From a virus, in IMG/VR virus record IMGVR_UViG_3300005613_002598, positions 1 through 56,105 of that record: DNA of 56,105 nucleotides, one strand, 5' to 3'. How positions within the stretch are numbered: the first letter of the stretch is position 1; the number at the start of each line of letters is the position of its first letter. This document shows positions 8,680 to 17,427 of the stretch, one piece after another. The position numbers and the translations under genes were made by a program. The notes under the pieces are model-generated. The model had not been told where the DNA came from and searched no databases. It was given only the letters and a program-made list of their open reading frames with translations.

Positions 8680-8690
8680 GATATTTATAT
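8678..8690 (+). promoter_or_regulatory. Candidate late promoter before the tape-measure pair
   Basis: TTGATATTTATAT overlaps the end of the preceding hairpin and lies about 19 bases before the ATG at 8709. Confidence 0.45.
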
Positions 8691-8708
8691 CAAAACGAAA
8701 CTATTATT

Positions 8709-8900
8709 ATGGGATTATTCAATAGAATCATATTTGCATTAGTAGGGACTAGTGAAAAACAGTTGAAAAAAACGCTGGATAAATATGATACAAAACTTAC
8801 AGATCAAATGTTTAACGTTAAAGCTGAGGCTGATAAACTTCAAAAAATGATTGATGATTACGAAAGAAAATACGGAAAATCTCCATTTAAAGATAAATAA
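8709..8900 (+). CDS. Small helical protein upstream of tape measure
   Basis: A 63-residue protein with a short hydrophobic N-terminus (LFNRIIFALVG) followed by a charged helix with heptad-like spacing. It overlaps the tape-measure start by one base (TAATG at 8898-8902), so the two are probably translationally coupled. No family is recognised. Confidence 0.6.
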   Translation: MGLFNRIIFALVGTSEKQLKKTLDKYDTKLTDQMFNVKAEADKLQKMIDDYERKYGKSPFKDK

Positions 8901-10552
8901 TGCGCGATAGAGAAAAAGAAAAACGAGATTTAGAAGAAATTCTAAGTCAACACGAAAAACTCAACAAGTTACTTGAACTCGAAGACGATTTGGTTGAGAA
9001 ACTAACTAGTGCTCAAAGTAAACTAAATAGTGCTGTAGAGAAATTACCAGCCGGCAAAATGATTAGTAAATTCTTGGGACTTGATAAAAAGTTAGAAGCC
9101 TCACAAGCAGTAGTTCGTAAGTCATTACAAATGTCTGCTAAAGAAGGAGTTAGTGTATTCAAGGCATTGGGTCGAGCAGGCGTTACAGCATTCAGGTCAA
9201 TTGCCGCCGCTGTTGCATCTACTGGTATTGGATTATTATTAATAGCCGCGGTAGCCTTAGTAGCCGCATTTGTTGCATTGGTTAAATTAGCTCTTGTAAA
9301 TGAAAAACGCGTTTCTCAAATTAGAAAGGAAATGGGAGTTACTGAATCTAGGGCCCGAGCGATTAATGGAATTTTATCACAAGATGAAAAGCTAAGAGAA
9401 AAACAATTAGAAACCATCAAGGCTACCAGTGATGCAATTGGGTTTCAAGTTAAAGTAACTCCGAGGATGGTAAAAGATGTTAATAAACTAGTACGTGACT
9501 ATAAACTGAGTGCCGAAGAAGCCGGTAAATTACTTGCATTCAACATGAAAATGGGCGAAACTGTAAGTAGCTTCAATAAAAAAATGGAAAAAACTCTATC
9601 TATAGAGAATGCACAAAACAAAGTACAAGTTGGTAGAAATGATATTATAGCAGAGATAAACAGTTTATCAGCGGGTACATTGATGATGTATAAAGGTCAA
9701 ACGGAAGAATTGATAAAGCAAGTATCGGCTGCAAAACGTATTGGTATTAATTTTGAAAGAGCTCGTCAAGTCGCGTTGGGATTTTTAGATATTGGTAGTT
9801 CACTTGAAGCTCAATTTGAATTAGAAGCACTTACTGGACAGAGATTTGACTTAGACCAAGTTCGTGCATTAGCTTTAAAATCACCAGCTGAGGCTGTGGA
9901 AATGGCTATTGCTCAATTTGGCCCAATGTTAGCCAACGCTGATATCATACAACAAGAAGCATTTGCTACGGCCGCCGGTCTTTCATTTGATGAATTATCA
10001 AAGGCTATACAAATGCAGGAACTTGCGGCAGCTGGAAGTCAAGAGGAAGTGGCTAAAAAATTAGAAGATTTGCGTACTCCACAAGAAAAAATGAAAGATG
10101 CAATGGTTGATATCAAAGATGGTATAATGAAACGTATCATTCCGCTATTAAATACAATTGGACGTATATTACAGAAACTATCAAAGGTTTTTGTATGGCG
10201 AAACCGCGCCGCCAGCGGCATTAGTGACGATGCATATGAAGAGATGTCTAAAGAAGAATATATACCCGAGACGCAAAAGGAACGCGAGAAGGCCTATAAA
10301 CAACAAGCAGCGGAGATGGTTGATGAGGTTAATGATTTTATATTACGTCCTGGAATGCGCCCTGTTAAGTTTAATAAAGATGATTTGATAATAGGTGGTA
10401 CTGGTTTGATGGATAAAGGTCAAATGAATGAAACAAACCAATTATTAAAACAATTGATATTAGCCGTTGAAAGAAACGGTACTGTTAGATTGGATGGTGA
10501 TAAAGTAAATGAAACTTTGATAACTAGAAGAATGCCGGAGGGTCTTACATAA
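8900..10552 (+). CDS. Tape measure protein (gp29-like)
   Basis: The 550-residue protein is mostly helical, with an N-terminal coiled coil and one long hydrophobic segment (about residues 106-133, ASTGIGLLLIAAVALVAAF) as in tape measure proteins. The motif ALTGQRFDLDQVRALALKSP near residue 310 recurs in tape measures of related phages. T4 gp29 is 590 residues, so the tail should be roughly T4 length. It follows the gp26/gp51-like pair and precedes baseplate-cap genes, which is the standard order. The C-terminal ~100 residues include a GC-rich patch (10200-10330) and a charged tail. Confidence 0.8.
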   Translation: MRDREKEKRDLEEILSQHEKLNKLLELEDDLVEKLTSAQSKLNSAVEKLPAGKMISKFLGLDKKLEASQAVVRKSLQMSAKEGVSVFKALGRAGVTAFRSIAAAVASTGIGLLLIAAVALVAAFVALVKLALVNEKRVSQIRKEMGVTESRARAINGILSQDEKLREKQLETIKATSDAIGFQVKVTPRMVKDVNKLVRDYKLSAEEAGKLLAFNMKMGETVSSFNKKMEKTLSIENAQNKVQVGRNDIIAEINSLSAGTLMMYKGQTEELIKQVSAAKRIGINFERARQVALGFLDIGSSLEAQFELEALTGQRFDLDQVRALALKSPAEAVEMAIAQFGPMLANADIIQQEAFATAAGLSFDELSKAIQMQELAAAGSQEEVAKKLEDLRTPQEKMKDAMVDIKDGIMKRIIPLLNTIGRILQKLSKVFVWRNRAASGISDDAYEEMSKEEYIPETQKEREKAYKQQAAEMVDEVNDFILRPGMRPVKFNKDDLIIGGTGLMDKGQMNETNQLLKQLILAVERNGTVRLDGDKVNETLITRRMPEGLT

Positions 10553-12087
10553 TGGCAATACGATTGACAGATGTATATAATAGATATGTTGAAAGGTTTT
10601 CCGATAGAATAGCTAACACTAACTTTTCAACGATTAGATTGAGACCTATCTATAATAGATACTCTGAGAGATTTCCAAATCGTGTATCTGGGATTGTAGA
10701 TTTCATACCAAATACATATGCCATAGGATTTACTCCAAAGCTACAAGTTGGTTCACCAACTCAATTTCAAATTAACTCTAAGAGTTTTTTCGACATTAGA
10801 TCTAGAAACATTGCTGTAACAAGTGGGGTCACTCATACAAACTACAACGATGGTAGTTTTGTGAAATCATTTAATGCTAGATTGTATAGTCCTGAAAAAA
10901 GATATAGTGATAGTGTAAATCTAACAGATATAAATACCAGTCCTATTGGAAAGTATGCAATAACGGAACGCTCCAAGTCTCCCTTAATGCGACAATATGC
11001 TAAATTCAATTTGAGAAATGATAGTACTGGGAATTTAGAACCATTTATATTACGTGGTATACAACGTGGTGGGAAAAATCAAGAACCACAAAGATGGGGT
11101 GGGAGCTTGGGTGCTGTTGGTATAGCTGTAACTGCTGACCGAGCTGCTACTGATTTACTGAGATTAGGCAAATTTGCACTAAGCCCTAATGGAATTAAGT
11201 ATGGTATAAACCAAGGAATTCTTCAGGCGTATAGACTTACAAGGCCGTATGAAAGTAAATTAGATAAAACTTTAGGACAATTATCAAGAAACTTTTCTCC
11301 ATTCGGTACATACAACAACAAAAAACGAAAAGACTTTATACCACCAATTCCTGGTGTGGGAATCCTTAATACTGGAAAGTCAACTAGTTATAACACCGGT
11401 GCCAGAAAGAAGTTAACAGAAATTTTTGGTAGTGGGTTTGAAAACTCATTAAATCAAATTGTAGCAAGTGATGATTTATACAATGAAAATCTTAGAAAAG
11501 ACCTAATACCAATTGGGTTCGACAGAGTTGGTCGAGATAAAGTTATATTTAGAGGTACATTATCTGGTATAAATGATAGTATGACACCATCTTGGGAATC
11601 TTATAACTATATTGGTAGACCTGATAAGGTATACAATTACACTGGTTTGGATAGAAATCTTACATTTCAATTTGAAGTGTATGCATATAGTAAAGATAAT
11701 CTTAAAGATATGTTTAGAAAGCTAGATTTCTTGTCTAAGTTAACTATGCCAGAACTTGTCAATAACAGAATGAGCGGTCCTATCATTAGATTAACTTTAG
11801 GTGAATTATTCAGACAAGAGCTTGGATTTATATCATCTCTAACAATCACACCAAGTATGGAAGTCCCATGGGATTTACCAGAAACAACTGAAACTAGATT
11901 GGCATTACCAAAAGTAGCTTCGGTTAGTGTTGGGTTTACCTTTATTCACAACAAAATACCATCAAATAACCCCGATTTTTATTCGTATTCTAACAAAAAT
12001 TATTTGAAAGAACCCACTCAACCTATAACCACAATTCAACCTAGACAATTATCAGGTGGAACTCCACTTGGAATTCCCGGTATTTAA
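10552..12087 (+). CDS. Baseplate tail-tube junction protein (gp48/gp54-like)
   Basis: The 511-residue protein has a C-terminal domain (about 340-480) with YNYTGLDRNLTFQFEVYAYS, LDFLSKLTMPE and PKVASVSVGFTFIHN. This resembles the tube-like fold of proteins that cap the baseplate and start tube polymerisation. The N-terminal half is basic and unassigned. Its start overlaps the tape-measure stop by one base (TAATG). Assignment between gp48 and gp54 cannot be made by eye. Confidence 0.6.
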   Translation: MAIRLTDVYNRYVERFSDRIANTNFSTIRLRPIYNRYSERFPNRVSGIVDFIPNTYAIGFTPKLQVGSPTQFQINSKSFFDIRSRNIAVTSGVTHTNYNDGSFVKSFNARLYSPEKRYSDSVNLTDINTSPIGKYAITERSKSPLMRQYAKFNLRNDSTGNLEPFILRGIQRGGKNQEPQRWGGSLGAVGIAVTADRAATDLLRLGKFALSPNGIKYGINQGILQAYRLTRPYESKLDKTLGQLSRNFSPFGTYNNKKRKDFIPPIPGVGILNTGKSTSYNTGARKKLTEIFGSGFENSLNQIVASDDLYNENLRKDLIPIGFDRVGRDKVIFRGTLSGINDSMTPSWESYNYIGRPDKVYNYTGLDRNLTFQFEVYAYSKDNLKDMFRKLDFLSKLTMPELVNNRMSGPIIRLTLGELFRQELGFISSLTITPSMEVPWDLPETTETRLALPKVASVSVGFTFIHNKIPSNNPDFYSYSNKNYLKEPTQPITTIQPRQLSGGTPLGIPGI

Positions 12088-12099
12088 ACGCTATCTAAA

Positions 12100-12438
12100 A
12101 TGAGTAGATATCAATATACAAAAATAGTAAACTATCAAAATGATAAATTGAGTATACCATATCGATGGAATGGTATTACTAGAAATCCAAAAATTCGTGA
12201 AACTACAATCTATCCAAATATAGAACATAGTACCGAAGACCTATACGTTATATCCAAAATTACTGATAGGTTAGATTTGTTGGCAAATGAATACTACGGA
12301 GATTCAAGTTTATGGTGGGTTATTGCGTTAGCAAATAACATAGGTAAAGGAACTCTTGTAGTAGACCCAGGTTTACAATTACGTATACCACATAATCCAT
12401 CTGAATTTAGAAATAAGATACGGGGCAGTCAATTATGA
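12100..12438 (+). CDS. Baseplate wedge protein with LysM-like domain (gp53-like)
   Basis: The 112-residue protein contains DRLDLLANEYYGDSSLWW followed by VIALANNIG and DPGLQLRIP, the pattern of the short LysM-like wedge protein gp53 and its many phage relatives. It would join baseplate wedges to one another. It is shorter than T4 gp53 (196) because it is little more than the LysM-like part. The stop overlaps the next start (ATGA at 12435). Confidence 0.75.
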   Translation: MSRYQYTKIVNYQNDKLSIPYRWNGITRNPKIRETTIYPNIEHSTEDLYVISKITDRLDLLANEYYGDSSLWWVIALANNIGKGTLVVDPGLQLRIPHNPSEFRNKIRGSQL

Positions 12439-13439
12439 GTACTGGATATAGAGGGCTTTTTGCAGATAAGATAAATCCTAGAGTAAAAGCATTCCTCGAT
12501 AAAGAGCAAAAGTTATATAAAGATAAAGACCCGTCTGTTTTCCAAAAAACCCCATGGGTCAGGCTAACCAGTAATGCAACGGATGTATATGTAAATAAAG
12601 AAAAGATCGATAGTGATAATTGGAGACTACAACTTGAAGGTAGTGGGGTATTACTGAGTGGTTGGAGTGACACCACAAACGGTTTTCTATATTCAAGTAC
12701 TAGGAGAAATTTACCAAAACCTGGTATAACTGGGGTGAATGTTAAAACACGTGGTAAACTTGGTTCTATTTTAAATGCTACAATTAACATACAAATACCA
12801 TACGAAGGAGACTTGGAATATATTGAAAAATTGTATATGGTTCCTGGGGTTACTTGTTTACTCGAATGGGGGTGGAGTGATTATTCCGGCAATTATCTTG
12901 AAATTCAAGATGGTGATACTATTGATTCGGTAAAAAAAAGAGGAATTGCAAAAACACTTGGGTTCGATGAAGATGAATTATTCGGCGAATCTACAGATGT
13001 TGATGACTTTAATTCAGTTGGTAAGTGTGGTTCAATGGTGGGTGTTATTTATAAATTTTCGTATGAAGCTGCACAAAATGGAGGATACACAGCTACAGTT
13101 GAATTACTTAGTGAATCATATTTTACGGTAGGGAGGCCCATTTCTACTAATATCTTACCAGATGTAATAGTACCAAAGCCGATTATTTGGAAAGCCATTG
13201 ATGATCCTGTATCAATTGAGGATATCAGAGAAAGAAGTTTTGGTACAACTACAGAAGAACGGATTCGTGCGTTAGAGACACTTGACCCGAATAAAGCAAA
13301 ACCAGGTCTTGGTGGTGTCACGGAAGCTGAGTTACAGGCATATGATGAAAAAGTTGAGTTAGATAGGTCGGGATCACCCCGCGGGCAAGAAGCAGATATA
13401 CCTAACAGGCAAGTATCAATTGGTATGGAGGACTTTTAA
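12435..13439 (+). CDS. Baseplate structural protein
   Basis: A 334-residue protein with a beta-rich centre: LGSILNATINIQIPYEGDLE, then MVPGVTCLLEWGWSDYSG. This sequence type is found next to baseplate genes in other T4-like phages, possibly a hub (gp27-like) component, but I cannot confirm the fold. The C-terminal ~80 residues are charged and low in complexity, with a small GC-rich patch near 13376. The stop overlaps the next ATG (TAATG at 13437-13441). Confidence 0.6.
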   Translation: MSTGYRGLFADKINPRVKAFLDKEQKLYKDKDPSVFQKTPWVRLTSNATDVYVNKEKIDSDNWRLQLEGSGVLLSGWSDTTNGFLYSSTRRNLPKPGITGVNVKTRGKLGSILNATINIQIPYEGDLEYIEKLYMVPGVTCLLEWGWSDYSGNYLEIQDGDTIDSVKKRGIAKTLGFDEDELFGESTDVDDFNSVGKCGSMVGVIYKFSYEAAQNGGYTATVELLSESYFTVGRPISTNILPDVIVPKPIIWKAIDDPVSIEDIRERSFGTTTEERIRALETLDPNKAKPGLGGVTEAELQAYDEKVELDRSGSPRGQEADIPNRQVSIGMEDF

Positions 13440-14197
13440 TGGATGATATAAAAAAAATATTAGTAGCTGTTAATAATAATCCGATTGATGTATTAATTGA
13501 TGATAATATCAATCGCCCCGCTTTACATAAACAGTTGGTGAGCGATGTGAATGGTAAATTCAAAAAATTCAATTTGAATTTTCGAATTAGCAGAATTACG
13601 GATGAAATATTGGAAGTTTATTCCGATGATGGTTCGCTATTGGGTGCTACTTTCAGTTTACCAAATGCAGAGCAAAACGTGGGTGCAAATGATCCTGCAA
13701 CAGACGGAAATGTGAACACTGCAACACGTCGTGATACTAGAACACCCCCAGGCAATCCTAACACAACTGAAACTTTACAACAACTAATTGCTAGACTAGA
13801 GTCTAATAGCAATTATAACATAGTTGTTGGGGGGCTTATTGATCCTGATTTAACAACAAGAACAGTTGAAGAGAATAGAAAAAAATATGGGGATAAGGCT
13901 TTAGGAAAATACCAAATCCAATACCCAACATTTAAAGACGTAATGAGGAATACTAATTTAATATTTTCTCCTAAAACGCAAGATGATACATATTTTAAAT
14001 TATTGGAAAGAAGAGGTTTGAAACGTTATCAAAGCGGGGAAATTTCAATTGGAACTTTTGCTCGTAATTTATCTATGGAGTGGGCAGCTCTTCCTAGAGG
14101 CTCAGATAATATTTCCTACTATGCGGGCGTAAGTAATAACAAAGCATTAACTACCTGGGATACTGTTTTACAAGCTATTAGAAATACTTATGGTTAA
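13439..14197 (+). CDS. Baseplate-associated lysozyme, lambda-R/GH104-like
   Basis: The 252-residue protein has a non-enzymatic N-terminus (1-105) and a C-terminal muralytic domain (about 110-250). Landmarks in order are ARLESNS (Glu121 is a candidate catalytic residue), ALGKYQIQ (155-162), SPKTQDD (177-183), RRGLKRYQSG and EWAALP (214-219). They follow the order of the lambda endolysin R (GKYQ/GRYQ, SPKSQD, IWASLP). In T4 the local cell-wall lysozyme of the spike is gp5. This gene takes the same place in the baseplate block but from a different enzyme family. It should cut peptidoglycan during injection. A GAGG sequence precedes the ATG. Confidence 0.75.
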   Translation: MDDIKKILVAVNNNPIDVLIDDNINRPALHKQLVSDVNGKFKKFNLNFRISRITDEILEVYSDDGSLLGATFSLPNAEQNVGANDPATDGNVNTATRRDTRTPPGNPNTTETLQQLIARLESNSNYNIVVGGLIDPDLTTRTVEENRKKYGDKALGKYQIQYPTFKDVMRNTNLIFSPKTQDDTYFKLLERRGLKRYQSGEISIGTFARNLSMEWAALPRGSDNISYYAGVSNNKALTTWDTVLQAIRNTYG

Positions 14198-15824
14198 TAG
14201 AACATTTGTAACTTGGGGCTTTGTTGAAGACCATCTTTTGAAATTTACATCTAAAGATAAAGATGGTAACTATACAAGTTTAGTTAAAAGCATTATAAAG
14301 GGGGATTTATCAGAAAAATCCGTTGAGATATTAAATTTCAAAGAATTGAGGTCATGTGATCTTGATGTTTGTATATTACCAGGACAAGAATCTATATCAC
14401 CTGATGCAGAAGTTAAACTATCTAATGGAAATCTTTATAAGATAATAAAGAATAGTAGTAAGAATTATGTAAGTAACGTTCATAATCTTAATCCTTTTAG
14501 TGCTGAGTTTGAACCATTTGCCGTTACGGATAGTCCAAATAGAGGGTATCTTAGGAATATATTAATAAACACATCTTTTATTGAAGGGGTTTACGATGGA
14601 CTTGGTAACGAACCCACTCTAAATACATTTATACTTAAACTGTTGGATGGTATTAATGACGCATGTGGTAGGTTGTGGGACTTTTCAATTATATCGTTGC
14701 CATATAATGAGGATAAGTTAACGATTGTTGATAATAGGTGCTTGGATTCTGATGTGTTGAAATATATAGATAACGACGCTAACAATGATTATCCATATTT
14801 AATTCAAAACCATTTTTTGAAAGGATTTACCATAGCTACAAATTTAAGTGATAATATATCGACAAGAGCATATCTAACATCGGTTGGTAGTTCATATGGT
14901 TATAGTACATCTGAGGCAAATACTTATGATTTTTATGGTCAAAATAAAAATGAAAAAGATAAATCCGTTACGATAGTGGATAGATTGCGATTAAATAGGA
15001 AAGACAATGGGGAAGACAAAGAGGGTGACAAACCACGCTTTAAAGACGACGAAGACGACAAGGTGATTGTGAAAAGTGGAAAAGAAAATCCAATACTTGA
15101 ATATTTCAACCGCGCATATATTTATTTAAACACAGGTCATAATAAATCTAGTGCAAAATCTTCACTCACTAAGTTAGTTGCCGAATTACTTAATGGTAGT
15201 AGTAGTCTAGAGTACAAACCCCTAATCGGATTGACAGTTTCATTTACAATTCCTGGGATGACTGGTATTTATATGGGTAACGCTTTTACACTACTTCCTA
15301 TTAGTCAAGGGGGTTGGTTGCCGGATAGATATTATGAGCAAGTTCTATTTCAGATACATGAAATAAATCACACGATTGATAGTACCAAGTGGGAAACAAA
15401 CGTTAGTTCTTTAATGAGACATAAACAATCAATTGATACTGAATATTTTGATGATACTGACTCGGCATTACAAGCATATATAAATGATGAAAGTATTGTT
15501 GAAGATGATTTTAAAGATCCGCCGCCGCCAGAACCTGAAGAAGGTTCACCAGAAAAACCGAAATTGGGAGACGGTGAGTTTTATAATTTTAAATACAAAC
15601 AGGTAGCAGATGGTGTCACCGTCACCGGCGGCGTGGCCGCGACCAACTATAAATCAGTGAGGGTGGACCCGAAAGGAGAGTGGATTGATATTATGAAACA
15701 GGGACCTAATCGGGGACCGTTCGGCCTGCTGCCTGGTAAGACTGAAGTAGTAGGTAGAGCATATTTTGATGAAAATGGTAACGTTATAAAACATGTTTAT
15801 GGTACAGCCGAAGAAGTAGGTTGA
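14190..15824 (+). CDS. Baseplate hub/spike protein
   Basis: The 544-residue protein overlaps the lysozyme gene by 8 bases. Recognisable stretches are LLDGINDACGRLWDFSI, NKSSAKSSLTKLV and LPDRYYEQVLFQIHEINHTI, which suggest a hub protein with repeated beta domains like gp27/gp44-type hubs. Residues ~300-330 and ~470-495 are acidic or Pro/Glu-rich linkers. The last ~60 residues are encoded by a noticeably GC-richer stretch (15600-15740) and may be a separate domain. The hub role is inferred from position beside the lysozyme. Confidence 0.6.
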   Translation: MVNRTFVTWGFVEDHLLKFTSKDKDGNYTSLVKSIIKGDLSEKSVEILNFKELRSCDLDVCILPGQESISPDAEVKLSNGNLYKIIKNSSKNYVSNVHNLNPFSAEFEPFAVTDSPNRGYLRNILINTSFIEGVYDGLGNEPTLNTFILKLLDGINDACGRLWDFSIISLPYNEDKLTIVDNRCLDSDVLKYIDNDANNDYPYLIQNHFLKGFTIATNLSDNISTRAYLTSVGSSYGYSTSEANTYDFYGQNKNEKDKSVTIVDRLRLNRKDNGEDKEGDKPRFKDDEDDKVIVKSGKENPILEYFNRAYIYLNTGHNKSSAKSSLTKLVAELLNGSSSLEYKPLIGLTVSFTIPGMTGIYMGNAFTLLPISQGGWLPDRYYEQVLFQIHEINHTIDSTKWETNVSSLMRHKQSIDTEYFDDTDSALQAYINDESIVEDDFKDPPPPEPEEGSPEKPKLGDGEFYNFKYKQVADGVTVTGGVAATNYKSVRVDPKGEWIDIMKQGPNRGPFGLLPGKTEVVGRAYFDENGNVIKHVYGTAEEVG

Positions 15825-15854
15825 GGTGCTTCTGCTCAATTCTAATTTAGAAAT

Positions 15855-16361
15855 ATGAGAGATATAGAATTAATGACATATTATATCCTAACGGGTAAAA
15901 AAACTAAAGTTGGCGTAATAAACACACCAAATATACAACCCTATTACCCAATTTTGACCGATAAGGATTATAATAGGGGGTATTTCATTCGATATTTTGT
16001 CAGACGATATGATGGTGCTACAGTAGAAGTATCTAAAGATTTCTATGATAACAGATTTTCAAAACTACCAACTGGATTATACAAACGAGGTGCATTAGTT
16101 TGGTCTTTATCGGACTCCGTTGAGTTTAGACAATCTTATATAAGGTTAGAAACCAAGTCAGAAGATAGAAACAGAAGTGAGATAACGGAATTATTACCCC
16201 AATTCCCCGATTTAGACCAACTTTTTAACAATCTATCAGAATTCAAATTGATATCTCCAACTGACACCACCACTCCCATGGGTAGAAGTCGCATTAGCAG
16301 TGATGTTATACGAGACACCACACCCCCAACATCTACTTATGGTGGTAGAATGATGGGATAA
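15855..16361 (+). CDS. Conserved phage protein of unknown function
   Basis: A 168-residue protein beginning MRDIELMTYYILTGKK, with GYFIRYFVRRYDG and LPTGLYKRGALVWSL. This pattern recurs next to baseplate genes in related marine-type myoviruses, but no function is known to me. The C-terminus is Pro/Thr/Arg-rich. It closes the baseplate block, and its TAA overlaps the next ATG. Confidence 0.6.
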   Translation: MRDIELMTYYILTGKKTKVGVINTPNIQPYYPILTDKDYNRGYFIRYFVRRYDGATVEVSKDFYDNRFSKLPTGLYKRGALVWSLSDSVEFRQSYIRLETKSEDRNRSEITELLPQFPDLDQLFNNLSEFKLISPTDTTTPMGRSRISSDVIRDTTPPTSTYGGRMMG

Positions 16362-17425
16362 TGTTTGTATTTTTCAACATTTTTATTTACATTTGTACTA
16401 GTATGACTTTGCTAGAACAAATAAAACAATTTGAGATTGATATTCAACTGTTGCATTATCTAAGATTCAACAGTTCTATAGATATAAATCAAATAAGTAC
16501 ACCTGCCCATAAGTTCTATCAACGGAAGTTTTGGAATCGTGATGATATTGATAGTATAATACCTTTGGTAAAACAAAAGGAACGGTTAGATATTTTGAAG
16601 AACGCATATGATGAGTTATATGTAAAACAAGTGGTAGATTCCGAGGCTTGGGATTTTTATAAAACTAAGTTGATACCAACATTTCAACATATTCAATCAA
16701 ACGGGTTGTATACCTATGATGGTACTGAATATACAAAGTACAATGTATTTACCAGAACTGGAAGGCCATCCAACAGCAATAATGGAATCAATTATGCTGC
16801 ATTGAATAAAATGGATGGTTCACGTAGGAGGTATAGAACTAGATATGAGAATGGTCGTCTATTTGAATTTGATTATGATGCATATCACCTTAGATTGATT
16901 TGTAATTTAGTTGGATATGAAGCCCCAACTGAAAGTTTCCATACTCATATGGCTAAGATATATTTTAACAAAGAAAATATATCAGATGAAGAGTATGAAA
17001 TTTCAAAACAAATCAGTTTTAAAATACTTTATGGGGGGGTTGACGAAAAAAGTAAACAACTTGAATTCTACAAACTCACAGATGAATACATAAAGTCATT
17101 GTGGAAACTGTATAATAAACAGGGTTGGATTGAAACTCCAATAGCCAAACGGCGGTTTTATAAATCCAACTTTAAAGAAATGACTCCCCAAAAGCTTTTC
17201 AACTATCTTATTCAGGCATATGAAACTGAACAAAATGTAGTTACTATTCAAAATGTTTTTGATGTACTTGGTGATGGTGATTTAGTTATTCTATACACTT
17301 ATGATTCAATTCTCATTGATGCACAATTCGATGATATTTATATAGTAGATAATGTAAAATCTGCAATGGGTATGTTAACTAAATGTAGTAGTGGTAAAAA
17401 CTACAACGCTATGAATTCTATATAA
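16361..17425 (+). CDS. Compact family A DNA polymerase-like protein
   Basis: The 354-residue protein carries the Pol I finger-palm motif series. A TGRPSN...INYAALNK stretch (133-150) corresponds to the TGRLSS/NLQNIP region. Motif A is FEFDYDAYHLRLI with Asp171. Motif B is SKQISFKILYGG with Lys216, Phe220 and Tyr224. Motif C is LYTYDSILID with Asp315. Both metal-binding Asp residues remain, but the steric-gate Glu of motif A is His176 and motif C has YD instead of HDE. No 3'-5' or 5'-3' exonuclease domain is present. The phage also has a full family B polymerase (31513). The first 14 residues are hydrophobic and may be untranslated; an alternative ATG is at 16403. Confidence 0.7.
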   Translation: MFVFFNIFIYICTSMTLLEQIKQFEIDIQLLHYLRFNSSIDINQISTPAHKFYQRKFWNRDDIDSIIPLVKQKERLDILKNAYDELYVKQVVDSEAWDFYKTKLIPTFQHIQSNGLYTYDGTEYTKYNVFTRTGRPSNSNNGINYAALNKMDGSRRRYRTRYENGRLFEFDYDAYHLRLICNLVGYEAPTESFHTHMAKIYFNKENISDEEYEISKQISFKILYGGVDEKSKQLEFYKLTDEYIKSLWKLYNKQGWIETPIAKRRFYKSNFKEMTPQKLFNYLIQAYETEQNVVTIQNVFDVLGDGDLVILYTYDSILIDAQFDDIYIVDNVKSAMGMLTKCSSGKNYNAMNSI

Positions 17426-17427
17426 TT

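Noticed and set aside
16361-16402. N-terminal hydrophobic segment of the PolA-like protein as a membrane anchor
   Set aside because: It is only 14 residues, reads like AT-rich intergenic sequence, and an in-frame ATG follows. A true anchor is unlikely.
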